From Streptomyces maremycinicus (GTDB lineage Bacteria; Actinomycetota; Actinomycetes; Streptomycetales; Streptomycetaceae): a stretch of 64,000 nt of DNA. The notes beneath the pieces were generated by a model. The model did not search any database. It saw nothing but the letters and a program-made list of their open reading frames with translations, and was not told where the DNA came from. This document shows, piece after piece, positions 1-9,422 of the stretch (position 1 is its first letter; each line of letters opens with the position of its first letter). The stretch covers positions 868,001-932,000 of the forward strand of contig NZ_BBYG01000008.1 in the NCBI RefSeq assembly GCF_001184025.1. The letters run 5' to 3'. The position numbers and the translations under genes are program-made.

Positions 1-66
1 GCCGCCACCACCTTCGGCCGCCGAGACGGCCGTCCGCGAAGCAATAGGTAAGGACTGAAGACCACC

Positions 67-1656
67 GTGAGCCCGAAACCTGCCGTACTGATCGCTGAAG
101 AGCTGTCGCCCGCCACCGTTGACGCACTCGGGCCGGACTTTGAGATCCGGCACTGCAACGGCGCCGACCGAGCCGAACTCATCCCGGCGATTGCCGACGT
201 CGACGCGATCCTCGTGCGCAGCGCGACCAAGGTCGACGCCGAGGCCATCGCCGCGGCCAGGAAACTGAAAGTCGTCGCCCGCGCCGGTGTCGGCCTCGAC
301 AACGTCGACGTATCCGCCGCCACCCAGGCCGGCGTGATGGTCGTCAACGCCCCCACGTCCAACATCGTCACGGCCGCCGAGCTCGCCTGCGGCCTGCTGA
401 TCGCCACGGCACGCAACATCCCGCAGGCTGACACCGCCCTGAAGAACGGCGAGTGGAAGCGCAGCAAGTACACGGGTGTGGAGCTGAGTGAGAAGACCCT
501 CGGCGTCGTCGGCCTCGGCCGCATCGGTGTCCTGGTCGCCCAGCGGATGTCCGCCTTCGGCATGAAGATCGTCGCGTACGACCCGTACGTACGGCCCGCG
601 CTGGCCGCGCAGATGGGCGTCAAGCTGCTCACACTGGACGAGCTGCTCGAAGTCTCGGACTTCATCACCGTGCACCTGCCGAAGACCCCCGAGACGCTGG
701 GCCTGATCGGCGAGGAAGCGCTGCACAAGGTCCAGCCGCACGTCCGGATCGTCAACGCCGCGCGCGGCGGGATCGTCGACGAGCAGGCGCTGTCCAACGC
801 CCTGAAGGAGGGCCGGGTCGCGGGCGCGGGCCTGGACGTGTACGCGCAGGAGCCCTGCACGGACTCCCCGCTCTTCCAATTCGACCAGGTGGTGTGCACC
901 CCGCACCTCGGCGCCTCCACGGACGAGGCCCAGGAGAAGGCGGGCATCGCCGTCGCCAGCTCCGTCCGGCTCGCGCTCGCGGGCGAGTTGGTCCCCGACG
1001 CGGTCAACGTGCAAAGCGGCGTCATCGCGGAAGACGTACGGCCCTGGCTGCCGCTCGCCGAGAAACTCGGCCGGATCTTCACTGCCCTGGCGGGCGAGGT
1101 CGCCGTCCGGCTCGACGTCGAGGTGTACGGCGAGATCATCCAGCACGACGTCAAGGTCCTCGAACTCTCCGCGCTCAAGGGCGCCTTCCAGGACGTCGTC
1201 GACGAGACCGTGTCCTATGTGAACGCCCCACTCTTCGCGCAGGAGCGCGGCGTCGAGGTCCACCTGACCACCAGCTCCAAGTCCCCGGACCACCGCAACA
1301 TGCTGACCGTCCGTGGCACACTCGCAGATGGTGAGGAGGTCTCGGTCTCCGGCACCCTCGTCGGCCCCAAGCACATCCAGAAGATCGTGTCGGTGGGTAA
1401 GTACGACATCGACCTGGCGATGGCCAGCCACTTGGTCTTCCTGCGTTACGCCGACCGCCCGGGCGTCGTCGGTACCGTCGGCCGGATCCTCGGCGAGTCC
1501 GGCCTCAATATCGCCGGGATGCAGGTCTCCCGCCTGGATGAGGGCGGCGAGGCGCTGTTCGTGCTGACCATCGACAACGACGTCCCGACCGACGTCCTCA
1601 GTGAAATCGTCCAGGAGATCGGCGCCACCTCAGCCCGCTCGGTCAACCTCGACTGA
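67..1656 (+). CDS. serA: D-3-phosphoglycerate dehydrogenase (type I, ACT domain)
   Basis: This cytosolic enzyme oxidises 3-phosphoglycerate with NAD+, the first committed step of serine synthesis. The 529-aa product has the long type I layout known from mycobacteria and Streptomyces (about 528 aa). The NAD-binding motif GLGRIG is at residues 149-154. The expected catalytic Arg, Glu and His are seen at R233 (ARGGIVD), E262 (QEP) and H280 (TPHLGAS). An intervening ASB-type domain covers roughly residues 320-450. The final 75 residues are an ACT domain (RPGVVGTVGRIL, then LNIAGMQVSR), which in this family senses serine. The GTG start follows an AAGGAC ribosome-binding site. A long inverted repeat lies 11 bases after the stop. 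Confidence 0.97.
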   Translation: MSPKPAVLIAEELSPATVDALGPDFEIRHCNGADRAELIPAIADVDAILVRSATKVDAEAIAAARKLKVVARAGVGLDNVDVSAATQAGVMVVNAPTSNIVTAAELACGLLIATARNIPQADTALKNGEWKRSKYTGVELSEKTLGVVGLGRIGVLVAQRMSAFGMKIVAYDPYVRPALAAQMGVKLLTLDELLEVSDFITVHLPKTPETLGLIGEEALHKVQPHVRIVNAARGGIVDEQALSNALKEGRVAGAGLDVYAQEPCTDSPLFQFDQVVCTPHLGASTDEAQEKAGIAVASSVRLALAGELVPDAVNVQSGVIAEDVRPWLPLAEKLGRIFTALAGEVAVRLDVEVYGEIIQHDVKVLELSALKGAFQDVVDETVSYVNAPLFAQERGVEVHLTTSSKSPDHRNMLTVRGTLADGEEVSVSGTLVGPKHIQKIVSVGKYDIDLAMASHLVFLRYADRPGVVGTVGRILGESGLNIAGMQVSRLDEGGEALFVLTIDNDVPTDVLSEIVQEIGATSARSVNLD

Positions 1657-1666
1657 CCGACAGGCA

Positions 1667-1699
1667 CCCGCTGAGCGGCGCGGAGCGCCGTTCAGCGGG
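1667..1699 (+). terminator. Hairpin terminator of serA
   Basis: Two 15-base arms (1667-1681 and 1685-1699) are complementary at 14 positions around a 3-base loop. No T-run follows, as is common for Streptomyces terminators. The position just after serA, and before a convergent gene, fits a bidirectional terminator. The rest of 1700-1937 shows no convincing gene. Confidence 0.8.
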
Positions 1700-1937
1700 C
1701 AACCGGGTACTTGGCGCTCGTATGGTCGCCCGGCGCACCTGCTCGATCTGCACCCCTTCTTGTCCGGGCTCGACCTGTATGTGCTTTCCCTGCAGCTGAT
1801 CGCACTGGGCGGCCCATTGGACATCGGTTGCCTCCCGCACGTGATCCGGGACGAGGTTGAACCACCCGGTGCGGACGTATGGAGCCTTCGGCCGGTTGAG
1901 GCCAGGGGCTCGGAGAGTTTATGGAGGCCGGGCTGGT

Positions 1938-2651
1938 CTAGTACCAGTTGTTGGCCTGCCAGAACTGCCAGGCGCCGCAGGGGCTGTCGTAGCGGTCGTT
2001 CATGTAGTTCAGGCCCCACTTGATCTGGGTGGCCGGGTTGGTCTGCCAGTCGGCGCCGGCGGAGGACATTTTGGAGCCGGGCAGCGCCTGCATGAGGCCG
2101 TAGGCGTCGGACGTGGGGTTGTCCGCCTGGTAGTTCCAGCTGGACTCGCGCTCCACGATGTCGCTGAAGCACTGGAATTGGTCGGCGGGCACCATCTGGC
2201 GCGCGATCGCCTGCACCTCTGCGGCGGTGTACGCGCTCTGGACCGGGAAGGAGGAGGAGCCACGGGTCGAGCGGCTGGCGGCCTCCTGTTGGGCTTCCTC
2301 CCGCTCCTTCGCGAGTTTCTCCGCTGCGGCTTTCTTCTCCGCCTCGGCCTTCTTCTCCGCAGCTTCTTTCTTGGCCGCCGCATCCTCGGCCGCCTGCTTA
2401 CGCGCCGCCTCTTCGGCGGACTTCTTCGTGGCGGCGTCCGCCGCGATGGCCTGGGAGTCGGCCTGCTGAGCCATGCCCTGGACCTGGGCCTGCTGGCCCG
2501 CGGGTATGTCCGCGAGAAGGGTCGCGTCGGCCGCGGTCGCATCGAAGTCGTTCGATGACTGTGCGGTGTTGCCCGGGGCAACACCCGCGACGGCGCCAAC
2601 AGTCGTGACCGCAGTGGCGGAGGCCACGGCGAATCCCCGGATCCGGCTCAC
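1938..2651 (-). CDS. Secreted lytic transglycosylase (SLT domain)
   Basis: The product is a probable secreted peptidoglycan lytic transglycosylase of 237 aa. The first 30 residues look like a signal peptide. Residues 70-125 are a run of Ala, Lys and Glu that should form a helical or coiled-coil spacer. The C-terminal 100 residues are a small lysozyme-like SLT domain with the putative catalytic Glu at E169 (ERESSW), followed by DAYGLMQALPGS and ending in WQFWQANNWY. The GTG at 2651 was chosen because GGAAGGA lies at ideal spacing; the upstream ATGs at 2666 and 2669 have no such site. A 30-bp hairpin sits just upstream in the leader. It is the first of four cell-wall genes in the left part of the window. 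Confidence 0.88.
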   Translation of the reverse strand: MSRIRGFAVASATAVTTVGAVAGVAPGNTAQSSNDFDATAADATLLADIPAGQQAQVQGMAQQADSQAIAADAATKKSAEEAARKQAAEDAAAKKEAAEKKAEAEKKAAAEKLAKEREEAQQEAASRSTRGSSSFPVQSAYTAAEVQAIARQMVPADQFQCFSDIVERESSWNYQADNPTSDAYGLMQALPGSKMSSAGADWQTNPATQIKWGLNYMNDRYDSPCGAWQFWQANNWY

Positions 2652-2670
2652 ACGGTGTCCTTCCATCATC

Positions 2671-2700
2671 GCCCGCTCCAGGTTGGGTGACCTAGCGGGC
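2671..2700 (-). promoter_or_regulatory. Leader hairpin upstream of the SLT gene
   Basis: A 30-bp inverted repeat has outer arms GCCCGCT/AGCGGGC and inner arms AGGT/ACCT around a short loop. It lies 20 bases before the SLT start codon and next to its ribosome-binding site. In the transcript it could mask or present that site. Streptomyces wall-hydrolase genes often carry long regulated leaders, including c-di-AMP riboswitches of the ydaO class. Only a short match to the 3' part of that motif (GTCAGCAACGGAGGC, minus strand around 2725-2740) is visible, so no riboswitch is called. Confidence 0.45.
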
Positions 2701-3710
2701 GCGATTGAGCCCCCTGGCGCTGGCCTCCGTTGCTGACAGGTCACGGGAGGCACGGGCCCGGTGCGCAACTCCCTTGCGGGGAGTGTCGCGTGGTGATCTC
2801 GGGCGGCATGCGGCGACTCGCGATGTTGTTCCGGAGAAGTTCTGGGGTCGTGTGTCGTCACGGGTTGCTGTGTCGCATGCGGGGCCTGACGAAACCCAGA
2901 CTCTGCCGGATCGGGACGCCGCGAGGCAATCCTGAGTTGCATGGGAAACGTCACACCCCTTTTGCCCTGACGCCTGGGTGCACATCGGTCGGATCCAGGC
3001 CCTTCTTGCGGTCATCCACTCCGCGAGCGGGAAGCGGCCTACGGCCGTGTCCCGTTTTCTGGTGTGCCGGGGCGCCGCCGTGTCCACCGGTCGGGGTTCA
3101 TCGGTGGTGTTCGCCGCTGGTTTCGATGATGCGGCAGACGACAACGGTGTCGCCGTCGCCCCCGCGTGCCGGGGCGGCGGTGTGGTGGGCGCTGACCAGG
3201 GACTGCCTCGGCTTGCAGCTCCGGCGCTCCGCAAGACCGGCGGCTGCGGGCCGTGGCCGACGGCGCCTAGCGGCTATGCCCATCTGCGTAGCGCGCGTCA
3301 CATTCCAGGGCTATCGGATCTCGCCGTCCGGTGATGTGCCACACAGGCGTTTTGTCCCTTACTAGGCGGAATAGTGGCGAGGATTGCCATGAATCGAGGT
3401 GCTTTCAGCCCATGGCTTGGCGGCGGTTTGGGTGTCAGGGGCCGGAGCGGCAGAAAGGCGACCTGATGGGTGCTATGTGCCGCTTGTGTAGTGCGGGTAA
3501 ACCTCTCCGCCGAAGGTGGGCGGATGGTGTTTTGGGATGATTTATTCGCTGAGTCATAGGTGCCGAAGGGGTGGGGATTCGAGCGCCCGGCTACGGTCCC
3601 GATTAGTAGAACCGCCCTTTGAGTAATGGAGGGAGCGCGGGTACCAAGGGGTGGCCCGCCCGGCATGTGGCTTGTGTGCCGGGTCCATTCATGCCCGGAG
3701 GTAATCCCGA
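2701..3710. other. 1-kb intergenic region, two divergent leaders
   Basis: No reading frame here has a plausible ribosome-binding site plus a recognisable protein. The listed open frames are overlapping GC-driven shadows. The stretch lies between the start of the minus-strand SLT gene and the plus-strand M23 gene, so both promoters and long 5' leaders must be here. Parts around 3330-3560 are less GC-rich than the surroundings, consistent with regulatory DNA. Confidence 0.5.
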
Positions 3711-4325
3711 ATGTCCCAGCGCACTCGCTCCCGCAATCCCGGCTCGTCCCTGCTCCGTACCCGGGCGGCCGTCATAGCCGTTGGTCTCGGAGCGTCGGCT
3801 GTGCTGGGCGTGGGCACCGCGGTGGCTGCGCAAACCGGCAAGACCGCCTCCGCGCTGCCCGGCTCGGTCACCGCCCAGGCCGCTGAGAAGGCCGCGAAGA
3901 AGGCGCCCTCATGGGTCGCCCCGGTCAAGAAGTACAAACTCTCCGCGGGCTATGCTCAGGCGGGGAATATGTGGTCGTCGACCCACTCCGGCCAGGACTT
4001 CGCCGTGCCCCTCGGTACCCCGGTCGGCGCTGTGCGCGGCGGCACCGTCGTCAAGGCCGGACCGAACGGCGGCGGGGACGGACCGGCGTACGGCAATGCC
4101 GTAGTGATCAAGCACGGCAACGGGACGTACTCGCAGTACGCGCACCTGTCCCGGATCGATGTGAAGGCCGGGCAGGCCGTGAAGACCGGGCAGACCATCG
4201 CCCAGTCCGGCAACACCGGCAACTCCAGTGGCCCGCACCTGCATCTCGAGATACGTACAAGCCCGAACTACGGCACCGCGATCAACCCCGTCGCCTTCCT
4301 GCGCTCGCAGGGCGTCACCGTCTGA
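3711..4325 (+). CDS. Secreted M23 (LytM-like) peptidase
   Basis: The 204-aa product is a predicted exported zinc endopeptidase that cleaves peptide cross-bridges in peptidoglycan. Residues 18-40 are a hydrophobic signal segment ending in AVAA. The M23 domain spans roughly residues 75-200. Its zinc ligands are visible as H92 and D96 (THSGQD) and H178 in the PHLHLE motif (H176/H178). ATG is preceded by CGGAGGT at good spacing. It stands alone between a long leader region and decayed DNA. Similar proteins in Streptomyces act in wall remodelling during growth and germination; that role here is inferred from family and context. Confidence 0.92.
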   Translation: MSQRTRSRNPGSSLLRTRAAVIAVGLGASAVLGVGTAVAAQTGKTASALPGSVTAQAAEKAAKKAPSWVAPVKKYKLSAGYAQAGNMWSSTHSGQDFAVPLGTPVGAVRGGTVVKAGPNGGGDGPAYGNAVVIKHGNGTYSQYAHLSRIDVKAGQAVKTGQTIAQSGNTGNSSGPHLHLEIRTSPNYGTAINPVAFLRSQGVTV

Positions 4326-4714
4326 CGCGCGGTCGGAGACTCAGTCCGGGGCATGGGCCAGGTGCTCGCGCGCGTCAGGACGCTGCTGCCAGGCGTCCGC
4401 GTGTGCCCGGGGCGTGCGGGCGTACGCGGCCATGTCGTCGTCGATGACCTGGGGCCGCCGGTGGTGGGACCGCGCTCGCCGGCGTATGCCTGGCCTTCGA
4501 GAGTTCTCGCGGATGTACGCGTGGACTTGGCCATGCCGGTGAAGAACGCGAAAGGGGTGGCGTGGTGCCCGGAGGTGCGAGGTCGCGGGTCTCATGCGCA
4601 GGCGGTCCGCCAACAGGTGAACCGCCTGCGTGGTCGGCCCAACTCGTGGAGGCCTGGTCCTGATCCCTGTAGCGGCGAATTCGTCTGGATCGGCGGGTTC
4701 CCCGTGTGGTGCCG

Positions 4715-5125
4715 CGGTACGACTGGTGCTCACCACCTTCGACCTGGACGAGTACGCCCACGCCGCACTGCGCGCCGGAGCCAGCGGCTTCCTCCTCAAG
4801 GACGCCCTCCCGGGCGAGTTACTCGCCGGGATCCGTGCTGTCGCCTGCGGCAACGCGGTCATCGCCCCCCCGTCTGGCCCCTCGTTTCCTGGACACCTAC
4901 GCCCACAAACTGCCGGGGCATGCCGGCGGCCGGACAACCGACGACGACCCCGGGGCGCTCACTACCGAGCGGGAGCGCGAGATCCTGGTAGCCATCGGCC
5001 GAGGCTGGATGGTGAAGGCCCAAGTCGGACCGAAGATCGGCGCCAGGGACCGGATCCAGGCCGTGATCCTTGCCTGCGACCTGGGACTGACCCGGACCAA
5101 CACCCCCGGCTGCCCCTTGGTCCGG
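4715..5125 (+). pseudogene. LuxR-family response regulator, frameshifted remnant
   Basis: One frame (4715 to about 4868) encodes the end of a receiver domain, with LVLTTFDLDEY, ALRAGASGFLLKDA and the usual helix before AP. The next frame (about 4865-5125) continues with RFLDTYAHKLPGH and a LuxR-type HTH fragment, LTTEREREILVAIGRGW and GARDRIQAVILA. The frame changes at a run of seven C residues (4865-4871). In addition, about 15 residues of the DNA-binding helices are missing between GRGW and GARDR, and no receiver N-terminus is visible. The gene is therefore beyond simple sequencing error and is read as dead. No partner histidine kinase is nearby. Confidence 0.7.
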
Positions 5126-6015
5126 CCGCCTCAGGAAGCCGCGCAGCAAGGCGGAAGGCCCCTACTCGCCGCGGCCGTTTGATCCAGGCGTGGAGGCCGA
5201 CGTCGCCGCTGTTAGCCGTCCGCGGGAACGGAAGCCGCCGAAGGGGCGGGCGCGCGGCAGCAGTGAGACCCCGAACGGCGACCCAACCATCTGCGCCCCC
5301 CTTTCGCGATCACCGGCGATCGTGACCGAGGTTACCGCTATCCAACTAACTGACTTAGTTACCTAGGAGATAAGGTGTGTGCCTACCAGTCGAGGAAAAT
5401 CGGCGCGGCGGAGAGACGAAACGGCACCGCCGCTCTCGGGTACTGCGGAGAACAGGAGCTGTCGTGTCCATCGCGCAGTGCTCGGCTCGCCCCGCGCCGT
5501 GTCGCCGCCCGTTTCGGTCGCCCAGGGAGTGCCTTCCCCGGCTCGGCCACTGGAGGCGGGTAGCGGCGGACCGGCCGGACTGGCACCCAGGAGCCTGGGC
5601 CGGGTCGACGCGCACGGGCAGCCCGCAGCGGTCGACCCCTCACGGCCCCGCGGCGGCTGTTCGTCGGCACTCGGGACTCCCGGCGAGATTCTCCGCCGGT
5701 GCAGGAGGAGCCGTTGCGCCGGTGCGGGACCGGATCGGGAGTGCTGTCGTCGGCGCTCCGCCGTCCTCGGCCCGGCTCCGGCGGTCAGGTCAGGGGTCTC
5801 CGCTCGGCGAACCGGCGGCCGGGCCTGTCCACCAGTGCACCAAGGCCCTGCCCGCAGGGAACCAACGCCCCGACGGGGCGGCAGACGGCGGCTCCTGAGC
5901 GGGCCGGTGACAGGGCTTGTGGTATCACCGCAAACCTCTTCTTATCGGCACTCGGCAAGCAGCCCCCGTGCGGGTTCTGCCCGCGGCACGCGACAGTCAC
6001 ATACGAGGAGAACTA
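5126..6015. other. 890-bp stretch without a recognisable gene
   Basis: Open frames on the plus strand here translate to Arg/Pro/Gly-rich text with no family resemblance. An AACTAA/TTAGTT inverted repeat is at 5344-5360, followed by an AGGAG-like site. This suggests that a regulated gene once started near 5375 and has decayed. The 3' part must hold the promoter of the VanW-family gene. Confidence 0.45.
5344..5360. promoter_or_regulatory. Inverted repeat, possible MarR/TetR-type operator
   Basis: AACTAA (5344-5349) and TTAGTT (5355-5360) are perfect complements separated by CTGAC. They sit in a locally AT-rich island just before an AGGAGA ribosome-binding-like site at 5365. Such symmetric AT-rich repeats are typical operators, but no adjacent intact regulator or target gene remains. 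Confidence 0.4.
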
Positions 6016-7755
6016 GTGAGTCGCTCATCCCTACTCGACCCGCCCGCCGACGCCACGTCGGCCGGTCGTCGCCGAATAGGCCGTCGTGTCGCGCTCGTGG
6101 CCGGGGCGGTGGTTGTCGGTTTCGGTGGGCTGTATCTGGTGGGCCTGCTGGTGTCCGGTGACGACGTTCCCGCGGGCACCCGGGTGAGCGGTGTGGATAT
6201 CGGAGGGCTGAGCAGCTCGCAGGCGCGGGAGAAGCTGGACAACAGCCTGGGCGGGGCCTGGTCGGAGCCGGTGAAGGTGCGCCTCGCCGACAGTGTCGGC
6301 ACCGTCGACGTGGACGGCATCTCTCTGGACAGTGAGGAGACGGTCACCCAGGCCGCGCAAGCGGGATCCGACCCGTTCACCGTGATCGGCCGCCTGTTCA
6401 CGAGCGATGGCCGTGAGGTCGAACCGGTGATCCGCGTGGACGAGGCGAAAGCCCGCGCGTCACTGGCCGAGGAGGCGAAGACGTACGACCGGAAGGCCCG
6501 GGAGGGTGCCGTCACCTTCCACGCGGGCGAGCCGGTGCCGACGCGGCCGGTCACCGGGCGGTCCCTGGACGTGAACGGCGCGGTCGACGCTCTGGCTGCG
6601 GTGGTCCCGGGCCAGGCGAAGGAGCAAGTGCGGCTGCCAGTACGCACGACCGAACCCAGGATCGGCGCGGCGGAAGTGAACCGCGCGATGAAGGAGTTCG
6701 CCACCCCTGCGATGTCGGCGCCGGTCACGCTCAACGTGGGTGGCCGGGAGATCGAGATCAGCGCGGCGACGCTCGGCGAGCACCTCACCATGAAGCCGGA
6801 GGGGGACAAGAGGTTGACCTCCGTACTGGACGGCAAGGAGCTCTTGGCCGATCCGGCGGTGTCCAGCCCGCTCGCAGAGGCCGGCGGCGAGGCGGTCGAC
6901 GCGAAACTGCGCCTGGACGGCGGGCGAGTGGTGGTGGCCTCGGACGGCAAGAGCGGGCAGGAGGTGACGGCCGAGGCGCTCAGGAAAGCCGTACTGCCGC
7001 TGCTGACCGAGACCGGGGCGGCCCGCACCGGGGCGGTGGCCACCGAGAAGGTGGACCCCAAGCTGACCCGGGGCAACGTCGGCCGCCTCGGTATCAAGGA
7101 GGAGATGTCGACCTTCACGGTCAACTTCGAGCCCGCGCCGTATCGCGTCACGAACATCGGCCGTGCCGCGGAGCTGATCAACGGGTCGGTCGTGCTGCCC
7201 GACGAGACCTGGAGCTTCAACCGCACCGTGGGTGAGCGGACCGAGGAGAACGGGTTCGTCGAGGGCATCATCATCAACAACGACCAGTTCGAGAAGGCGG
7301 CCGGCGGCGGTGTGTCCGCGGTGGCCACCACGGTCTTCAACGCCGTCTTCTTCGCTGGCGTGAAGCCGGTGGAGTACGGCGCGCACTCCTTCTACATCGA
7401 GCGTTACCCGGAGGGCCGGGAGGCGACGGTGGCCTGGGGCAGCCTCGACCTGAAGTTCAAAAACGACTCGGGCAACGCCATCTACATCGACGCGCGCGCC
7501 ACGGACACGTCCATCACGATCACCTTCCTCGGCACCAAGAAGTACGACACTGTCGAAGCGGTCAAGGGCCCGCGCACCGACGTGAAGCAGCCGGCAACCC
7601 GCGAGGGAGCATCCGGAGAGAAGTGCGTGCCGCAGACCCCGCTCGAAGGCTTCAACGTCGCGGTCGACCGGGTCTTCAAGGACGGCGGCAAGGAGGTCGA
7701 GCGGGAGACCTTCAAGACGCGGTACGTGCCCCGCGACGAAGTCACCTGCGACTGA
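6016..7755 (+). CDS. VanW-family membrane-anchored wall protein
   Basis: The 579-aa product has an N-terminal cytoplasmic tail and one membrane segment at about residues 20-43 (VALVAGAVVVGF, GLYLVGLLVS). Two repeats resembling the extracytoplasmic PG_binding_4 domain cover about residues 60-330. A VanW domain covers about 365-520, with INGSVVLPDETWSFN, GGGVSAVATTVFNA and HSFYIERYPEG. VanW proteins occur in vancomycin-resistance operons and widely elsewhere; their exact role is unknown. GTG at 6016 was chosen because GAGGAG lies 8 bases upstream; earlier in-frame starts have none. It lies among other cell-wall genes with no vanHAX genes nearby, so a resistance role is not implied. Confidence 0.9.
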   Translation: MSRSSLLDPPADATSAGRRRIGRRVALVAGAVVVGFGGLYLVGLLVSGDDVPAGTRVSGVDIGGLSSSQAREKLDNSLGGAWSEPVKVRLADSVGTVDVDGISLDSEETVTQAAQAGSDPFTVIGRLFTSDGREVEPVIRVDEAKARASLAEEAKTYDRKAREGAVTFHAGEPVPTRPVTGRSLDVNGAVDALAAVVPGQAKEQVRLPVRTTEPRIGAAEVNRAMKEFATPAMSAPVTLNVGGREIEISAATLGEHLTMKPEGDKRLTSVLDGKELLADPAVSSPLAEAGGEAVDAKLRLDGGRVVVASDGKSGQEVTAEALRKAVLPLLTETGAARTGAVATEKVDPKLTRGNVGRLGIKEEMSTFTVNFEPAPYRVTNIGRAAELINGSVVLPDETWSFNRTVGERTEENGFVEGIIINNDQFEKAAGGGVSAVATTVFNAVFFAGVKPVEYGAHSFYIERYPEGREATVAWGSLDLKFKNDSGNAIYIDARATDTSITITFLGTKKYDTVEAVKGPRTDVKQPATREGASGEKCVPQTPLEGFNVAVDRVFKDGGKEVERETFKTRYVPRDEVTCD

Positions 7756-7980
7756 GCGACGGCCGGGTGAGTGCGTCGGACCCGGCGGCGCACTCACGGG
7801 CCGGAGCCGGCCGACAGGGCCTCGCACCGTGGTCGGCCGCGTGAGCGGCCCAGAAGAGTCGCGCGAGGACCTTCGGCCGAAAGCGCGGGGATGAAGCATT
7901 CCCGCGCACCACGTGCCGACTCGTTCTCCTCAGCCCGGAAGTGCGCTGTTCACCGCCAGCCGCGTGATGTGGAGCAGCGA

Positions 7981-8115
7981 TAACGGCTCCGGCGTGCGCC
8001 CGAGCCGCAGGATCATGCCGGGATTTGACCAGGCTGGCCACCGTGGTGACGGCCAGCACCCCGCCGATGACCGCCAGCGACAGGGGTGTAGGGATCTCGG
8101 GAACCTCCTCATCAC
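7981..8115 (-). pseudogene. TerC-family membrane protein, C-terminal fragment
   Basis: The minus strand between about 8015 and 8110 encodes EVPEIPTPLSLAVIGGVL followed by AVTTVASLVKSR. This reads like the last transmembrane helix and tail of TerC/Alx-type integral membrane proteins. Nothing upstream in any frame supplies the rest of such a protein, so this is a remnant. The surrounding 7756-8260 contains no other recognisable gene. Confidence 0.45.
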
Positions 8116-8267
8116 AAGGTCCCCGGCCGCGGCCCGGCGCCCCTCCGGCACATCTACCGCCGGTGGGCAGGCTGCAGGCTGAGTTGCTGCCGCGGCGCGG
8201 CAGCAATGAGCAAATCGCGCTGCTGCAGGCGTGCCAGAACGGGACTACCGACCTGTCTCGCCGTAGG

Positions 8268-8948
8268 TCAAACTGGCTCGACGGCCTTCGGCGGAGTGCC
8301 CTTGCGCCGCGCCCGCCGCGCGATGGCGAGGGTGAGCACCATCATGATGGCGATGGCAGCGATCGAGAAAAGAAAGGCCGGCGAAGCGGGGGATGAGGCC
8401 GTGGCTCCGGCGATCACGTATGCGGCGGTGCCGGGCAGGACACCGAGCGCGGTCGCGGCCGTGAAGGACCACGGGCGCACTCCGGAGAAGGCGGCCGCGA
8501 AGTTGACCCCTTGGAACGGCACGCCGGGCACGATGCGGAGGAGCAGCACGCTGACGAAGCCCTGATCGGTGAGGCGGCGGTCGAGGGTGGCGAGGATCTT
8601 CCTCTTCAACAGTGGCTGAAGCGCCTCCCGGCCGAGGCTGCGGCCGAGCCTGAAGGCGAGCACCGCGCCGAGGGTGGTCCCGATCACGGCCAGCGCCAGC
8701 CCTTCGGGGATACCGAAAATCGCCCCGGCGGTGACATTGAGCACCGGCTTCGGAAAGAAGGCGAGGGTGCTCAGCGCGAAAACTACGGCGAAGCCCGGTC
8801 CCGCCCAGATCCCGGGCACCACGGATGTGAAGCCTTGGGAGAGCAGCCGGTCCGGGTTCCATACCAACAGGGAGCCGGCAGCAGCCAGGAGCAGCCCGAC
8901 GAGCAGTGCGAGGCGGGCCTTTGGGTGCAGCTTCGGTATTTTCTTCAT
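8268..8948 (-). CDS. TVP38/TMEM64 (DedA-like) membrane protein
   Basis: The 226-aa integral membrane protein belongs to the TVP38/TMEM64 (VTT domain, DedA-like) family. Hydrophobic segments lie near residues 12-30, 48-85, 86-105, 145-185 and 190-215. The family hallmark region is seen as NVTAGAIFGIPEGLALAV, followed by FRLGRSLGRE. A second re-entrant-like element, RIVPGVPFQGVNFAAAFSG, follows. Family members are linked to lipid scrambling and undecaprenyl-phosphate or phospholipid transport; the substrate here is unknown. The ATG at 8948 has AAGGAAG immediately upstream. The gene stands alone between decayed fragments. Confidence 0.88.
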   Translation of the reverse strand: MKKIPKLHPKARLALLVGLLLAAAGSLLVWNPDRLLSQGFTSVVPGIWAGPGFAVVFALSTLAFFPKPVLNVTAGAIFGIPEGLALAVIGTTLGAVLAFRLGRSLGREALQPLLKRKILATLDRRLTDQGFVSVLLLRIVPGVPFQGVNFAAAFSGVRPWSFTAATALGVLPGTAAYVIAGATASSPASPAFLFSIAAIAIMMVLTLAIARRARRKGTPPKAVEPV

Positions 8949-9049
8949 CTTCCTTGTCCGGTACGGGCTGGCATGGCATGCGGTGACGGAGGCGGCCGGC
9001 TGTTCGGGGCCTCTGCGCGGAAGGCCCGGAACGGCACGGGCGTGACCGA

Positions 9050-9245
9050 CGGGATCGGAGTCGGTCGAGCATGCCCTGCATCTGCTTGACCTCGGTGGAC
9101 TGGTTCTTCACCACATCGTCGGCGAGCTTCTTGTCAAATATTACGGCCGTTCTTCTGCTCGTCCTCGCCATCTCGATCACACCGCTACGAGGCTCGATCA
9201 TCATTTCCGCGAACCTGCGGTGGAAGTCCGTGCACTTGGCGGCCA
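9050..9245 (-). pseudogene. DUF305 (copper-linked) gene remnant
   Basis: Minus-strand translation from about 9240 gives FHRRFAEMMIEPRSGVIEMA and then ADDVVKNQSTEVKQMQGML. This is the central signature of DUF305 proteins (MMIxHHxGAxEMA ... QxxEIxQMxxML). The two histidines expected after MMI are replaced by PR, there is no start codon or signal peptide, and the frame runs into unrelated sequence after about 9050. DUF305 proteins often accompany copper-resistance genes, which are found 2-10 kb to the right. Confidence 0.5.
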
Positions 9246-9422
9246 GGCCATGACGTCCTTCCTTTCCTGCTCAGAAGCCGCATACGGCCGACGTGCCAGC
9301 CGAACTGGGACTCCCGGTCTACCCTCTCGGGCCGCAATGGGTTCGCGGTTCACACGGCAAGCCCCGCCCCGACCAGGGTACTGAACTACTAAGTTTCTAC
9401 GCAGTGTAGTAATTTCTGCTAT

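Noticed and set aside
4341..4700. Possible regulator fragment on the minus strand (VIDDDMAAYAR)
   Set aside because: The resemblance is too short and no start, stop or neighbouring motif supports a gene.
5379..6161. 260-codon plus-strand frame after the 5344 palindrome
   Set aside because: Despite a ribosome-binding-like site, the product is Arg/Pro/Ser/Gly text without hydrophobic pattern, and it runs into the VanW gene in another frame.
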